The notes beneath the pieces were generated by a model. The model searched no databases, was not told the origin of the DNA, and saw nothing but the letters and a program-made list of their open reading frames with translations. This document shows positions 38,366 to 51,359 of a stretch of 64,000 nucleotides of DNA, piece by piece. Both the position numbers and the translations under genes were made by a program. Origin of the DNA: Adineta vaga (lineage: Eukaryota; Rotifera); the NCBI GenBank assembly GCA_021613535.1, contig CP075495.1, positions 5,890,001 to 5,954,000 of the forward strand, written 5' to 3'. Each line of letters opens with the position of its first letter. The stretch's first letter is position 1.

Positions 38366-39710
38366 GATTTTGAATACAATGAATTCTAATCACTATTGTT
38401 CAATTTATAAATTTTCTTTTTGTTTCTACACAGTACTATAATCAATGAGTAAGTTTGAGGTCATTGTGCTTATATCATCATCATCTTCTATGAATCATTC
38501 TAATTCTATTGAATGGACCAATCAATCAAATTCCATAAAAAAAGATGGCACTGGTATAGTGCTTAAACAACACAATCGATGTACTGATGAAAATCTTGTG
38601 ATTTTTCTTTGGATTAATCAATATCAGAAGATCGACCATATATTTCATATTCAATTATGATCTACTCTTAGCGTCAGTCGTCAAAACCTATAATAGGAAA
38701 AAATAACATAATCGAATCTGTCTAGTGGTCATCATGAACTTCAAATTAGTAGATACCCTCTATTGATCCACATATGTGTCATTCCGAATAGTTCTTGTTT
38801 AGATTTCTTGCTTTAAATAACAGCACGTTGAAATCAATGACAATGATGTTTGTTCTATTTTTTTATCGATCAAAGAGATGAATAACTCAAATATGTTTGT
38901 GACTTCCGAATAGAATCTATTCATTTGGTCATGTGCCCTTACTATGGCAGTACGTGCTAGGACACTCTGTCTTCAATGATTTGATAAATTAAATACTAAC
39001 TATTCTATTTCATAGTTATTTCTATACTGTATTATCTTTAATTACTGAATAGATAGATATTGAATAAGACGAAAATACTATATCTGTAAGATATCTACTA
39101 AAACGAAGTCTTATAATTTCTTTTGTTGAATTGATATTCATTTGTTTCTAATTTATTCCTAATAGAATAAGATAAAATTCATTGATATACTTACAAATAA
39201 TATTTCGTATGCATCATTCATTTACCACTATTATTTGACTTTCAATTAAATAGATCTAATATCCAACGTATTATTCGTCTATATACATATCTTCTTGAGA
39301 CGATGTCTTCACAGAAATTTCTCCTTATTTTACTATATCTAATAACGTTCGTTCAATTCATTCTTCTGCTAATCCTTGATTTTCAATTAGGATCGTACTT
39401 GACGTAAATAGTTATACAATATACATGTTAATAAATGCATATATATATATACATATTCTTATCTTTTTTCTCTGACAAGGCAAAAACCTCGTTATCGTTT
39501 CTATTTTGTCACTTTATCATTCATTTATCAAAGATATCTATTTGTCATCAGTGATTCTTTCTTCCACATATCGATTATATTGTTATCTGATATGTTAATA
39601 AATCTAATCAACCTTGATACTATATATCTCAACATCATCGAAAAAAAAGACAGCATGATTGAAATATATTTGCTTATTTATTTAAACACATGAACAACAC
39701 ATATATTCGA
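38366..39710. other. Intergenic, nothing recognised
   Basis: Upstream region of the PPPY gene. The plus-strand open frame at 38445-38660 shows no family resemblance, and I do not call it. Confidence 0.45.
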
Positions 39711-39941
39711 TTATTTAATTTTTTTCAAATCATCAAATTCTTGTTTTTCTCCATCATTAATTCGAGAAAATTTTCGTTGCATATATTCCTTCATTTGATC
39801 AACACTGTGTGAAAGTGTAGTCGAACGTTGTCTATAATTTTCAAGTGATCGATGTTGATTTACTACATGTATTGTTGACGAACGTTGATTTTTAATTTGT
39901 TTCAAAGCTTGATTTTCATCATCGTATCTTGTTTGCGACAT
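39711..39941 (-). CDS. Hypothetical small charged protein (76 residues)
   Basis: One ATG-initiated open frame. The protein is highly charged and probably helical, ending VDQMKEYMQRKF, then DGEKQEFDDLKKIK; no signal peptide or membrane segment. Composition is protein-like rather than repeat-derived, and it lies on the same strand as the gene 0.6 kb upstream. I recognise no family. It could be a single-exon gene, or the last exon of a longer transcript. Confidence 0.4.
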   Translation of the reverse strand: MSQTRYDDENQALKQIKNQRSSTIHVVNQHRSLENYRQRSTTLSHSVDQMKEYMQRKFSRINDGEKQEFDDLKKIK

Positions 39942-40555
39942 AGAGCTTGTAGCGTTAATGTTATTCCGAAAGAGAAAAAGAAAGAAGAATAAAAAATAAA
40001 TGATTAGGTTTGTTAAAGAGGATTTTTTGTTTTTTTTTTTGCATAAAAAAAATATCTCTTTTCATGGGATTACTTAAATGAACTACATAGTCGACTAACG
40101 AGGGAAAAAAGGTGGAGAGATAGAGATGAAATTTTTTTTCTTGTTTTATCCACTCAGCATGAGTTTAGTTTACGAGTCGATAAGCGGGAGTTTAATTATA
40201 TCAAATGAAAATCTTTCAAATTTTGCTTTGCTTGTCAATTTATTTTACGATCGTACATAAATAGGAGAACGAGGTGTTTTTTTTTCAATTCTTAATGAAC
40301 TATTCATAGTAGTCAACAGTTTACATGTCGAATATTTTCACAGACTAAAGAACATTAGTTTCAATTAACTAGTTTTCCCTGGAAAACATCATTATTATAT
40401 AATTATAAATCTCTGTATCGACGCAGTATGTTGGTAATAGTTAAGCATACGTTTATGTATATATATATATTCTGTTTTTATTCAAGAACAAACACAAAAC
40501 AAAGATTCACAATAGAAAAAGAAAAGAATCTATAATAAAATTTATCTTTTATTGA
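39942..40555. other. Intergenic
   Basis: 614 A+T-rich bases between two minus-strand genes, with poly-T runs; nothing recognised. Confidence 0.4.
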
Positions 40556-41856
40556 CTACTGAACTTCTTGAAAGGAAGGTGATGCATTAGCTTTGTTTAG
40601 TTGAAAAAGCCATTTAATGATTCTTGCATTACGTTCAATCACAGATAATGATGTTGATGGAACAACTGTTCTTCTTGTATTTGATGGACTATTAGCACTA
40701 TCCAATGTTGTTTGATCAGAAAGTGATAGTAAACTTACACTTTCAAATGCGCCACAATCAGAAAAATGAGTTGTTGAATTCGGTGCAGATATCGGAGGTG
40801 TGGAAGATCGTAATGGAATAGTTAAAGAATCAGTTTGAAACCGGTCTTGTTCACATTGATTATCTTGATAAGGAGATCGACGAGGTTTTCTAAACAAGAA
40901 GAGAAAAGAATTGGATTGCTCCTAAAATCATTTCATTAAAATCTACATACGTTATACGCAATGAAGGTGTTAACTGTTGCTGTTGTGGTTGTGGTTGTTG
41001 TTCGTTTAGTGTTTTATTTTGTAGAAGTGATTGTCGATTATGTAAAACTTCTTGACTTTTAACAAAGAATCCTTTAGATTCATCTAGTAATTCTGTTGCT
41101 GATCGTTGTGAACACTGTTCTATTAATACAAAGCAGAAAAGAAACTAGTATTATCTTCAATCATAATATTTCAACTCTTATCAGACAAAATCAATTACAG
41201 TTATTGATTTCATTTAAATGACTCTCTATCAACAAGTGTTCAATGATTTATGAGTTAGACAAGGTTAGTTGACATTTAACAGACATGATCATAATGATAA
41301 CATGCAGATTTCGTCTGCTTATTTTTTTTTCATACTGACATGAATTAAATGACATTTTATTACATCATCTGTCTATATTAAGATGGGTGTCAAACTGAAT
41401 AGTTGACTTAACCGATAATCATTCGCGTCAAATTTTCTTTGTCTTTTTAGTTACGTTGACGATCGTATAGAAGATAAATAACATAACAGATCATTTAGAC
41501 ATGATAATCACGACGAGTTGATAAACATATTTGCTTCATTAACATTTCTCATGTAAACATAAACGACCTAATCATCATCCTTTACAAAGCCTTCGTCTCA
41601 TCATGATCTATATGCAATGATCATCACAGTGATCAATGGATATGAAGAAGGAGAAAAAGCTTTTTATTTTCTTGATATCGACTAGTTTTAAAATTACAAC
41701 TATAGTTGAAGATAAAAACTTACTAGTTGAAGATGCTGCAGCAGTCAGACGAATCCGTTCTAATTTAGTGTAGAAGTCATCGATACGAGTCTTATGACTA
41801 CTGTCCATCAGTCGGGGTCGTTGTCTATCAATATAGTGATGCTGATGTTGTTGCAT
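40556..41856 (-). CDS. Unrecognised Gln/Ser-rich protein (211 residues)
   Basis: Three exons in reading order: 41856-41724, 41119-40951, 40889-40556, with the frame closing. The N-terminus is His/Gln/Arg-rich with a helix (TRIDDFYTKLERIRLTAAA). Then come LLDESKGFFVKSQEVLHNRQ, a PQPQQQQ run, a Ser/Thr-rich middle, and a C-terminal helix SVIERNARIIKWLFQLNKA that looks like the most structured part. No signal peptide, membrane segment or known domain. The first intron is 604 bases. Downstream start choices are possible, but 41856 is the first ATG in the exon. Confidence 0.6.
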
Positions 41857-44800
41857 CCTCCTCTTATTCTTCTTTGTATATGTATATGTTGTGTGTGTGT
41901 GTGTGTGTGTTCAATCGTTCGTCGCTTGCTCTTACTACTCTCTTAGTTCACCGACGATGGTTGGGGTAATGAGAAAAGTGACTATGAACGGGCAAAGAGA
42001 AGAGAGTAGATGAGGAGAGAGAGTAGAACAACAAAACACGGAGGGAGAGAGCAAGGAGGAAGAAAATTTGTTCAACCCAAAGAAAAAAAAGAAAAAGCGA
42101 GGATGAAGAGAAATAGCCGATTGTATGTCTACCTTGAATCCATCCATTCATAGGAAAAGTAAGAAAGGATAGCCTTCATAGACGCATTTCCTAGAAATAA
42201 TGAAAAAAGAATAAGCAAAGATCTATCGCATGTTTTTCTTTATATTACATCATCTTTCATTCATATTGTTCAAATCATGAGACATGTAACGGCTCTGGTC
42301 CAACATGTACATGTATATCCATCTGTTTCATATGTTTATATGTGATTGACCATTCATCAATTTCATACGACACATGTGTAACGAACATTTATAGGCTAGT
42401 GAATGAAATTAGCAACAACTTATATATAGGCGTACATTTTACTATTGCAATATTGAAACTTTTTAAAATTTTTTTCCTCTTCTCTAACTGTTAAGTGTCA
42501 CTATATTACTTCTAGTGCATGAAACAATCAATCATGATTATAGGTTAAAAACTTTTTGTTCTCTGTAAATTTTTATGTTCAAAAAAAGCATATGCTATAT
42601 TTGTTGTGTTTCTAAACGAAAATATCCAGTTGTTAAAATGATTATTTAATTGTATAATGAGAAGAAAAATCTAATAAATATTGTACAGCTGTTCTATGTC
42701 ATCATTTTGTATAAGAGATTGTTTCTATCAAGTGATCGATCGATATGAATTGCCTATTGTATATATATGGGACAATAAAACGAAGGAAGACTTTGACAGC
42801 TCTCTTATTCAAATGGTGAATTGAACTACTAGATGACGTATTCTTGACTGGCACTTTAGTGTGAATAAAGAGAAAGTGAAGAAAAAAGAGATATTGTAAC
42901 TTTAAAATAGAGTGTTAACATGTCAGTGATTGTTATACGAACTATAGTTGGTTGAGAAAAAAAGAATGTTTTTCTTCCTAAAGGCAATATGGCTGTAGAC
43001 ATTGTTCACACGTATCAAATTACTTCTTGATATTCTTATTGAACGTAATTGATAAAAATAAAATGTCTATTGGCAAAGTATTCATTGATTAAAAAACAAT
43101 GAAATGAATAAAATATTTAAATTAAATGATATATGAACAAATGTAACAGAACTTTACATCTATATCTGTTAAAATAATACCTTAAAGTTGTGTTATGTGT
43201 ATATGATGACTAAAAAAACCGCAAAATGTCAAGTTTTATTCTTTGAGCGATGAGATGGTACAAAGGTCGAATCTTTTTTCTTTGTTATGATGAGAAAGTT
43301 CAAGAGTTGAAGTAAAATTAGAAATCTATTTATGATTATATATCAGTTGAAGGACGAACGAAAATACTAGATCATTCAACTGTGTAATTAGTAACGCATG
43401 AAAAGTAAGTAGTGTATTCGAGTCTTCTTTGCAGTTATTCGCTAATGGATTTATGATGACTCTATGGTCTTTTTGAATCTTTTTCTAAATTTTAAATGAA
43501 AAAAGAAACCGAACGATCTTTCTCGTACAACGCTGGATTTACGGATGTAAACGAAATAAACTTTTTTATTCAATATAAACGGTCAATAATATAAGCACAT
43601 TAGGCCACTAAACATCTTTTTATAATTTACTCTTAGTATTTCGATCCTCCCATTATATACTAACATGCGATACTTGCACTTGCACTATTACTCCTTGTAT
43701 CTGTGGGTTTATATAATTATTTATTTATATATACAGAAATAGATGTAAACTTTCACATATCCTTGTTTTTAAATTGATTGAATCTTTCGATTTGAGGAAA
43801 TTTCTATGTTGCAGAATATGTAATATTAGAATTGGTCACCATTCAAATAAAAGAAAGCTGATTAAAAAAAGGGAAATTTGCATTTAATAGTTTGTATATT
43901 AGTCAAAAAATGTTTAGATAAAAATTATGAATATGAATTCGAATAGTATAACCAACAAAACTTTCAGATTATTCAAAATTAATATTCAGAAGAATGTAGT
44001 TTATTCAAACATATAACAAGTCCATAGTTGGAATGTTATCTTCTATATATTAGAGAATTAAGCTTAAAGCATAGATTGAGAGTAAAGAAAAAAAATCTTT
44101 TTCTATGTGTATTCTAATTTCTCATTTATGTTTTTATTTCAAATTTTCACGTATCTCTCCATAAGCTGTTAAAATCAATGTTATAAGAAATAAAGGTGAT
44201 GAAAAGAATACAATCAAAATGGAATATTTATTTGTTTCGAATTTCATCATTGTGTATCATTTCAATAGTAGCATGACAATAAGAATGAAGAAATATTAGA
44301 AATTTTTACCGAAATACCATCATCTTTTTCTCGAAGATCTATGTCAAAATGTTTATGTTTGAAACAAAGTGTCACATAATTGTGTCTAATGATGCTTGAG
44401 AATTTCTAATTTTTACTTTGAACAAATATGAATAATAGCTCTAATGTATTAGAAAAACATTCATTGAACATAAGTATTTTTTTAACTTCTTTCAAAAATT
44501 GATCTTGTCAAGATAAACATTTCACTAATTTACTATTTAATTATATTTTGTTCGACGACGATCTTTGAATAAGATACACATATGCAGATTACAAAATACA
44601 TGTTTTTATCAAGCTGCTTGTTTCTAATCAAGAGAAACCATTGGTATGTTGTTGATTCGATGCCATAAGTTTTTATTTTTCAAGTACTAGAATAATAGAC
44701 ATGAATGAATGTTTTGATATTTTAACAACTGATTAGTTGTGAAGTAATATTGAATGAATATTTTTGTATTACAGAAAAACGAAAACATACATAATATGTA

Positions 44801-46188
44801 ATTTTGAATCACTGCTATTATTGATGTCTTATTAAAAGCTTATTGTTAGTGTTATAGAAGTCTGTTTCAAAGATGTAGAAGGCTTATTATTCATAGATTT
44901 ATTTGTTGTACTACACTATATCAAAATTCCTCTTTGTCTTCAATACATATTTACAGTTTAGAAAAAGCAACATCATATTTATAAAAAAATTTCCTCTTTT
45001 ACAGTTGATGATTTTATTTATTCTAAAACTAACTATCATTCTAAATTTACTTCACCTATTCTTTCAGTCAAAAACATCGTAAATCATACTTGCACAATAT
45101 GACATAATCATAAAAAGACTGAAATGATAGATGTACAACAGAAAATAATTTCTTCTTTACTCTAACTATTATATTGTTTTGACGTACAAATATTTTGACA
45201 GTGAATTGAATCGATCCTGATAAGATGCAAATTTATCTTTAGAAAAAAACATTTTCAAAGCAGCTCACATAGATTCCATAGTATCTAGAGATTTCATTTC
45301 ATTTAAAGTTTAATTTGATGGATTTACATGAAAATGATCTTTTTGTCATTCATATTTTTACTCATTGATAGCCATGAACCACGTCATATTCACGAACAGA
45401 TTTTTACTCATTTTATTTGATTTAAATTCAGTTGTCAGAAAAATCTTATGCCAACTATAGCATTCACATCATTGATATCAGTATGTAAACTTGATCTAGA
45501 TTAACAATAATTACAGTATATTATGGATAGTATACGCATTGTCTGTTCCGAAATATTTCGAAAGACTACAATTAGTATATATATATATATATATACATCA
45601 CTAGATTATTTCACATGAGATTATAGACAGAAGGAAGAAAAAGAAAACGTTTCTGACTAGTTTAATATTGACATAAACACATGCACATGATCTAAAGTAC
45701 ACTAAAGATCTCATTACTATTTTTTCTTCTTTTTGAACAATTAATTTTTAATGCGACATAAAGTTATCTCAATTAGACATAATCCTTTCATTATGATCGA
45801 GAAATATCTATCTAATTTGTTTTTATGATGATTTACAAAATATGATAGGAGAGAAAAACAGTAGAGAAAATGAGTTCTTCCTTCTTCTGTTGCTTCGGCT
45901 TCATTTTCTGTTGCTACTTCCTGTCAGTGTAATACTGAAACAACAACATCAAAATTGTTAACGTTCTCCTAGTGAGAGTTTTCCTCTCGTGACAAAAGAA
46001 AGACTAGCAGAAAAAAGGAATAGATAAAAAGACCTGCGGAACATTAGCAGAAAAATATTCACTGATAACAGACAAAAATTAAATAATTCTGAATGGATAA
46101 ATGAGAAAATTAATACACATATAAAACATTTACAGGTGATTAGATATTGTAAATGAATGTTATGAAAATTACATTTTTTCTAGATCAA
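41857..46188. other. 4.3 kb gene desert upstream of the Shaw-type channel
   Basis: No exon recognised on either strand. A (GT)n run lies at 41890-41910 and a (TA)n run at about 45577-45596; otherwise A+T-rich unique sequence. Long minus-strand frames at 41935-42151 derive from a GA-rich patch. An acceptor (CATTTTTTCTAG, ending at 46183) just before the channel start suggests a 5' UTR intron, so part of this region may be transcribed. Confidence 0.45.
41890..41910. repeat. (GT)n microsatellite
   Basis: Ten copies of GT just upstream of the gene at 40.6-41.9 kb, possibly in its 5' leader. Confidence 0.85.
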
Positions 46189-47826
46189 ATGCGTTCAAGT
46201 AAAACCGTGAAATTTGTTGATACGACGATAACAAATGATTCTCGTGTTATTCTTAATGTTGGTGGAATGCGATTTGAAACTCAACGTGCAACACTTAAAA
46301 AATTACCCGCAACACGTCTTTCCAAATTAACTCCACAATTATCATATTATGATCCTGTTTTAAACGAATATTTTTTCGATCGACATCCAGGAGTTTTTTC
46401 TCAGATATTAAATTATTATCGCACAGGCAAACTTCATTATCCGACGAATGTTTGTGGACCTTTATTCGAAGATGAACTTTCATATTGGGGTATACAACGA
46501 GAAGAAGTTGAACCATGTTGTTGGTAAATAGATAATCAAATTTCTCTTCGTTTTTGTTTTTATATCAATTGTTATAAGGATGACGTATACAAAGCATCGA
46601 TCAACTCAAGAAACACTTGAAACACTTGATTCATTAGGATTAGATACTGTTCGATCGACGCCTGATGATATTATAAAAAAATTCGGTTGGGAAAATGATT
46701 TAAATTTAATAACAACCGGTCAAGTGAATACTTATAAACGTATTCGCTCATTAATTTGGCAAATTTTTGAAGAACCACGATCTTCAAAAGCATCAAAAGT
46801 AAATAAAAAACCCGTTTCAATCTTCAGAAGAACCGTTTTTTTTCTCATTCGAAGGTTATTGCATTAATTTCAATCTTTTTTATCCTTTTATCTATTACAA
46901 CTTTTATAATTCGTACATTAACAATCTTTGAAATAACTGAATACGATTTCATTGATGTTTATATTGGTGATAATACAACTGAACAAACATTGATCTATCA
47001 TCATGGTCGGGGAGATACTATTGCTGGTTTCAACACTATTGAATGGATTTGTACATAATCAATAATTAATATTCATTCCATTTTTCGAATGGATTCTTTT
47101 CATTTCAGGTAATTCTTGGTTTACATTCGAAATAATTCTACGATTTATTGTTGCTCCATCGAAAAAAGCTTTCGTTTTCTCTGTACTTAATTGGATAGGT
47201 AAATAGATTTAATTCAACCTTTGTTTTTTCTCTATCTTTTAATAGATTTTTTGGGTACATTTTTATTTTTTTTTACATATATCTTATACGATATTTATGA
47301 TTATGATGGTCATTACGCATCCTTAGATTTACTTTCAACAATACGTGTTGCTCGTATGTTCAAATTAATTAACATGCATCCACGCTTAAGAGTCATCACC
47401 ACAGCAATATCATATTCATCATCATTATTAAGTTTAACAATATTTTTTTGTCTACTTTCAATATTAATTGCTGGCTCATCATTATATTATATTGAAAGAT
47501 TATCTAATCCAGTAGATAGTCAAATACTTTCTGTTATTGACGGTATATGGTTAGCATTAACAACGATAAGTACACTTGGTTTCGGTGATATTGTACCTAA
47601 ATCACTTCTTGGAATGATAGTTGGTGCCATAACAACAGTTATGGGTGTTTTAATTATTGATTTACCAATGCCAATTATAAATGAAATATTTGATAATTTT
47701 AATCGACATTTATTAGCAAGACAACAATTACCTAAACAACGAAGACGAACGACACCAGCTATTGTTCCACGAAAAATTCAACCATTAATGTCAACAAATG
47801 GACATAGACATCAACATCAACACTAA
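46189..47826 (+). CDS. Voltage-gated potassium channel, Shaw/Kv3 type, with divergent pore
   Basis: Five exons: 46189-46523, 46579-46798, 46855-47050, 47109-47198, 47246-47826, giving 473 residues. The start at 46189 follows a strong acceptor; if there is no 5' UTR intron, ATG 46153 adds 12 residues. The T1 domain ([20 protein letters not shown] ... [17 protein letters not shown]) ends in the Shaw-type EVEPCCWMTY zinc-site segment. S1, S2 ([14 protein letters not shown]), S3, a weak S4 ([19 protein letters not shown]), S5, pore and S6 follow. The filter reads TLGFGD where almost all Kv channels have TVGYGD, and the S6 hinge reads PMP in place of PVP. The C-tail is short and His/Arg-rich. Kv3 channels repolarise neurons quickly; gating here may differ. 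Confidence 0.87.
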
Positions 47827-49014
47827 TCAACTCTATTTGTTTTGTTGTTCTTTGTTTTTGATTATTTCTAAAAACGAAATAAATATCTACCGGATTCTTT
47901 CATAGATAAACAAGAGAAATTTCTTTGTTTGTTAGATAAAAGATTCAATTAATTATGAGTATGCTTAGAATATCTTTTCAATACATCACAACAATGAAGA
48001 GAGTATAAACATTTTTGACATACAATGCATGAATGAATAGATCTGTTCAACTGATTTTCTGCTTGATGTTAAAGAAGAAAACCTTTTTTCTTTCTACTTT
48101 CTATTTTGACATATCTGTCAGAGATAGTTAAGTTTTCTAATTACATACGTCGAAATGAAATGAAACTTTGAAAAGTTTTCTTTAGAAAAACTGTCATATG
48201 ATGGTGTATGCGACAAAAGAACAGATTAGAATTCATATAGTGCTCGTTATTTTTAGTAGAAATGCTCAAAGAAATATATTTATATTCCGCCAACAAATTA
48301 TGTTCGATGCTTATGATAATAAAAGTGTAAGATAGAATTAAAAAGAGCGAATCAGTGGAAAACATGATTCTACTACATTGTAATCTAATTATTATAAAAA
48401 AGAAAGAAAAATAATGTCACAGATGTTATTTATTTTATTATTTGAGCTAGAAGTTTTGTGTTCAATAAAGATTGTAGAATACAATGTAATTCGTGAATGA
48501 AAGATCAATTTTATCTCTTGAGAGTTTCATATAAATGCTGTCAAGGTAATATTATTTCATAATATAAAAAAATATCTGTGTGATACTCAATGTACTTCAG
48601 GAAAATATCACGAGAAAACTTAAGTTTGAATAATAATGATACTTCTTCAAGTTTCCTTATAGTTCTATTTTATTGTGTGTCATTGTTGATTTATCATTAG
48701 GAATTAAATAAAGGAAATATTTTGTAATTGGGAATGTAAAATAGAGTTTAAAAATAGATGAAAGACTAAAATCTAGCTCTACCAATCCTTTCAATTGCTA
48801 TTGATTTCGAATTCTTGTTTAACTTAGACGTTTTAAGAATGAATTCCTTTTAAAATTGATTGAAAACATGTATATCTTGTTTCATCTGTTTGTTTATTAC
48901 TTTTCTAAGACCTTGTTGATGTTAATGTGTAATAAATAGAAAAACTAAAAAACAAACAACAAATAGCCATTGTTTTGTTGACGTTGGCATAAACAATTAT
49001 TTTTGTTTCGATGA
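47827..49014. other. Convergent intergenic region
   Basis: 3' UTR of the potassium channel (plus) and of eS28 (minus) with about 1 kb of A+T-rich DNA. Nothing else recognised. Confidence 0.5.
47878..47883 (+). terminator. AATAAA polyadenylation signal, Shaw-type channel
   Basis: A canonical signal about 50 bases after the stop. Motif only. Confidence 0.5.
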
Positions 49015-49291
49015 TTAACGAAGTCGACGAGCTTCACGTTCAGATTCAAGAAGCACGAGTACATCATCAACACGTCTAAATCAAAAACAATAAATTTCTA
49101 TGAGAAAAAAAGAAGGATTTTAATTCGTAAACTTACACTGGACCTTTAACATTACGAATAATTGATCGTTTTGATGATGAAGTATCGATAATTTCGACAC
49201 GAACTTGTGTACATTGGCCCTGACTGCCAGTACGACCAAGAATTTTCACTACACGAGCCATAACACCACCAGTAGTTGTATTTTTTTCCAT
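49015..49291 (-). CDS. RPS28: 40S ribosomal protein eS28 (RPS28)
   Basis: Two exons in reading order: 49291-49137 and 49075-49015, giving 71 residues (human 69). The sequence runs [20 protein letters not shown], then [20 protein letters not shown], and ends [12 protein letters not shown], the diagnostic eS28 terminus. The protein sits near the mRNA exit channel of the small subunit. The N-terminus ([10 protein letters not shown]) is slightly longer than usual. A longer open frame (49152-49352) overlaps the first exon in another frame and is a shadow. Confidence 0.96.
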
Positions 49292-49677
49292 GATGATTAT
49301 TGAATGTGTCTAAATGGATTTCAAATAAGAACTGAAATCTAAAAAGAAACAAAAGATTTTCAAGAAAATAGATCTATCTCTTAGCTTTTTCCAGTGAAAT
49401 TTCTAATAACTATAGACGAAGAAGAAAAATTAAGAACAAGCTAAGTGTGTCGCCATCTTGAACGTTTTGTACTTTGACCTTCATTAAATAAATTCATTTA
49501 TTTCATAAATTCTTCGTTAAACTTCATCAATAATCTAATTGATTTTCATTTATTAAATTTAAATAAAAACATTTCTTACTAAACCAATCACATATTTTCA
49601 TTCATCTATATTTTATTAACTGGATATATTTGACATGATCACGAAAACAACATAATCGAATATAATCCATATTTATA
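49292..49677. promoter_or_regulatory. Divergent promoter region, eS28 / tamalin-type gene
   Basis: 386 bases separate two oppositely directed start codons. The short gap implies both promoters lie here. The eS28 leader contains pyrimidine-rich sequence, as usual for ribosomal protein genes. The exact transcription starts cannot be read by eye. Confidence 0.4.
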
Positions 49678-50935
49678 ATGCTTACAATATCTTCTTCTTC
49701 ATTAACACCGACGATACGTCGACCTATTCTTCCTCGACATTATTCTACATCATCTGAACTCTATCGTCCACGTACAATTCTTATTGAAAAACCCAATAAT
49801 ACAATATCCTATGGTTTTTCAATTCAAACATATGGTTTTGCATCATTAAATCCCTTATCAACCGATGAATCAGGTTGTTCACTCTTATCTTTATCAACTG
49901 AAAGTATTCGAAGTCGACAATCATCAGCATCGACTGACTTTTGCTTATCATCATCTCAAATCGCACCTATTCAATTAGTTACATATGTTGATCATGTGCA
50001 AGAACAAAGTCCAGCATGGCATGCTGGTTTACGTGCTGGTTCAGTTATCTTATATGTTAATGATGAAACTGTTGAACAAGATGATCATGAAACATTAGTT
50101 AAACGTATAACACAAGCATCAACAACACAATTAAAATTAGTTATTATTCAACAAAATATCAATAAACAAATCGCATTATGTGAACAATTGCAAACATTAC
50201 ATAAACAATTGCAAGAAAAAGAAGAAGAATTCAAAGAATTATGTAAACAAGAGAAAATTAATGATGAAAATATTTCCATCAAAGGTATGAAAAACAAGTA
50301 TTTCATTCTATATGCATGTAGATTTTTTCCTCTATTCTTTCAAAGAAACTAAATCTCCTTCACCTCGACTTCAACATCTATCATCTGAAACATCTGAATG
50401 TCCAACAACTGCATTTTGTCATGATAAAATTCCATTAGATTGGCGTCAAAGTGTCACAACCTTTGCTCATCAACAAAAATTAACAATACGAACTTTACCA
50501 CCAATCTTAACATCAACATCGTCCTCTTCATCATCATCAAAATATATTAAAAAAAATCAATTGATTCCTTCACATAATCATCGACGTAGTTTATCTCTAT
50601 CAACCATTGTTTTACAATATTCCAAACCATCTCTCTTTCGACATCATACTTCACTAAAACATCCACGTCGACCCTATCATCGACGAGCACATTCTCATGA
50701 AGAATTCATCACATTAGAGAAAACAACTGATCTTTCAAAACATCCTAAAGATGATAGTATGATTGCATCGGGTTGTTCTTTAGCAATGGATTTATCAAAA
50801 AGTTTTGACAAAAAAAATTATCAATCATCATCCTCATCATCATCAGAAAATAGCGATGAAGATGAAGATCATTCTCGAGATAAATTCGATAATCAAGTCA
50901 AACAATTCAAATGGAAATTAAAAATAAGCAAATAA
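49678..50935 (+). CDS. PDZ plus coiled-coil adaptor of the tamalin (GRASP)/CYTIP type
   Basis: Two exons: 49678-50284 and 50346-50935, giving 398 residues. The PDZ domain begins PRTILIEKPNNTISYGFSIQ, where TYGF follows directly, as in tamalin ('FGFEIQTYG'). It then has a Ser-rich insert and continues VTYVDHVQEQSPAWHAGLRA and ILYVNDETVEQDDHETLVKR. The coiled coil IALCEQLQTLHKQLQEKEEE follows at once, as in tamalin and CYTIP, which bind cytohesin ARF exchange factors and, for tamalin, group I mGluR tails. The remaining 200 residues are Ser/His/Arg-rich with an acidic stretch (SENSDEDED). No C-terminal PDZ ligand motif is obvious. The insert inside the PDZ, between the first and second strands, is unusually long at about 45 residues. 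Confidence 0.78.
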
Positions 50936-51359
50936 ATAAATAACAGTATTTTTTTTATTATAAACTTGTCTTGTTTATTGTATAACTTCATTTCTTTATT
51001 CTGAACATGAAACAAAAAGAACTTGGTATGTATATATAAATTATTTTGAAAAATCTCTTTGAAAATTATATGAAAATATTCCATCTTTTGAATTCTCATC
51101 CTCTCTCTTTCTTTTTTTTGTTGCTTTCGTTTTTCAACTCGATGCTTGATACGACAATATCTTCTATTACATTCATCGTTTTATCATCGAAAGTGAATTG
51201 AATCTTATTCAATTGATCTTCGAGAATTCTATCTAATTCGTTATTTTTTTATGTAGATCATCAAATGTATGTGTTTCTTTTTTTTATTTCATATCGACTT
51301 CAAATAAAAGCTAATTTATTGAAAATCTTTCGAAATTATTAGGAAAAAAAACAGTTATA
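50936..51359. other. Convergent 3' region
   Basis: 3' UTRs of the tamalin-type gene and of the ART-TPR gene. AATAAA-like repeats directly follow the stop at 50935. No exon. Confidence 0.5.

Noticed and set aside
41935-42151. Overlapping minus-strand frames with Phe/Leu/Ser runs
   Set aside because: They come from a GA/GGA-rich patch in two frames at once, which is typical of simple sequence.
49152-49352. 66-residue minus-strand open frame
   Set aside because: It overlaps eS28 on the same strand in a different frame; the eS28 frame is unmistakable.
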